Shown: piece after piece, positions 42,510 through 42,558 of the stretch
How positions within the stretch are numbered: position 1 is the stretch's first letter
Layout of the letters: the number at the start of each line of letters is the position of its first letter
Source of the DNA: Deltaproteobacteria bacterium
GTDB lineage: Bacteria; Desulfobacterota; Desulfarculia; Adiutricales; Adiutricaceae
Assembly: GCA_031269485.1 (NCBI GenBank)
Contig: JAISZC010000150.1
Location: forward strand, 1-42,558
Direction: 5' to 3'
DNA length: 42,558 bases
Program-made: the position numbers and the translations under genes
Notes under the pieces: model-generated
What the model was told of the DNA's origin: nothing
Seen by the model: the letters and a program-made list of their open reading frames with translations, nothing else
The model's database searches: none

Positions 42510-42558
42510 GTGGCCGAGCAGGTCGTCGCCGTCAAGGCTTTGCGAAAATCCTACCTCA
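42510..42558 (+). CDS. Start of a MacB-like ABC transporter ATP-binding protein (cut by window edge)
   Basis: A GTG at 42510 follows AGGAGG by seven bases and one base after the adaptor stop. The 16 visible codons (VAEQVVAVKALRKSYL) resemble the beginning of a LolD/MacB-type ATPase. Only the N-terminus is in the window, so the family is inferred mainly from the adaptor next to it. Confidence 0.6.
   Translation, partial: MAEQVVAVKALRKSYL

Overview
The window is a chromosomal piece of a GC-rich anaerobe. The genes suggest Desulfobacterota (the former Deltaproteobacteria, close to Desulfovibrio in gene families). The aldehyde oxidoreductase aligns residue for residue at its cluster cysteines with Desulfovibrio gigas MOP. 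The genes around it follow the order I recall for Desulfovibrio vulgaris DVU_1551 to DVU_1559. Selenocysteine machinery, an [FeFe] hydrogenase paired with a HycB-type ferredoxin and a secreted serpin would fit a gut symbiont (the termite-gut 'Adiutrix' lineage comes to mind), but that placement is a guess. Coding DNA is very GC-rich, while many gaps between transcription units are AT-rich islands.

Layout. 1-746: no gene seen. 747-2418 (-): two molybdopterin-cofactor genes (MogA/MoaB type and MoeA-like). 3040-5760 (+): the molybdenum aldehyde oxidoreductase mop. 6808-14205 (+): a compact six-gene run (Fe-S/flavin-like fusion, small Cys4 redox protein, methyltransferase, C_GCAxxG_C_C protein, radical SAM TrsS-like protein, AMP-forming CoA ligase). 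14341-16583 (-): histidine phosphatase and MocA-like NTP transferase fused to an HD domain. 16964-17977 (+): XdhC-type maturation factor. I read 747-17977 as one functional locus: a Mo-cytosine-dinucleotide aldehyde oxidoreductase with its cofactor assembly genes and an uncharacterised companion pathway.

18340-19575 (+) is a secreted inhibitory-type serpin. 19695-21302 (-) is a 5'-nucleotidase-like metallophosphatase. 21451-24785 (+) is a selenium/molybdenum operon: a Se/S-carrier-like protein, a MobA-SelA fusion and an FmdE-family protein. moaC (24922-25476, -), mobB (36630-37199, -) and the selenocysteine tRNA selC (37262-37358, +) add to this Mo/Se theme. No UGA-containing selenoprotein was found in the window itself.

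The rest is a NitT/TauT-type ABC transporter (26027-28883, -), a beta-CASP metallo-beta-lactamase protein, proB, a LysM lipoprotein and a DUF2156 protein (all -), the HycB-HydA hydrogenase pair (34602-36559, +), a DUF364 protein and the bifunctional NAD(P)HX repair enzyme (38318-40879, +), and a MacA-like efflux adaptor with the first codons of its ATPase partner (41153-42558, +) behind a perfect sigma-54 promoter match. The most distinctive items are the aldehyde-oxidoreductase companion locus, the MobA-SelA fusion, the serpin and the sigma-54 site.
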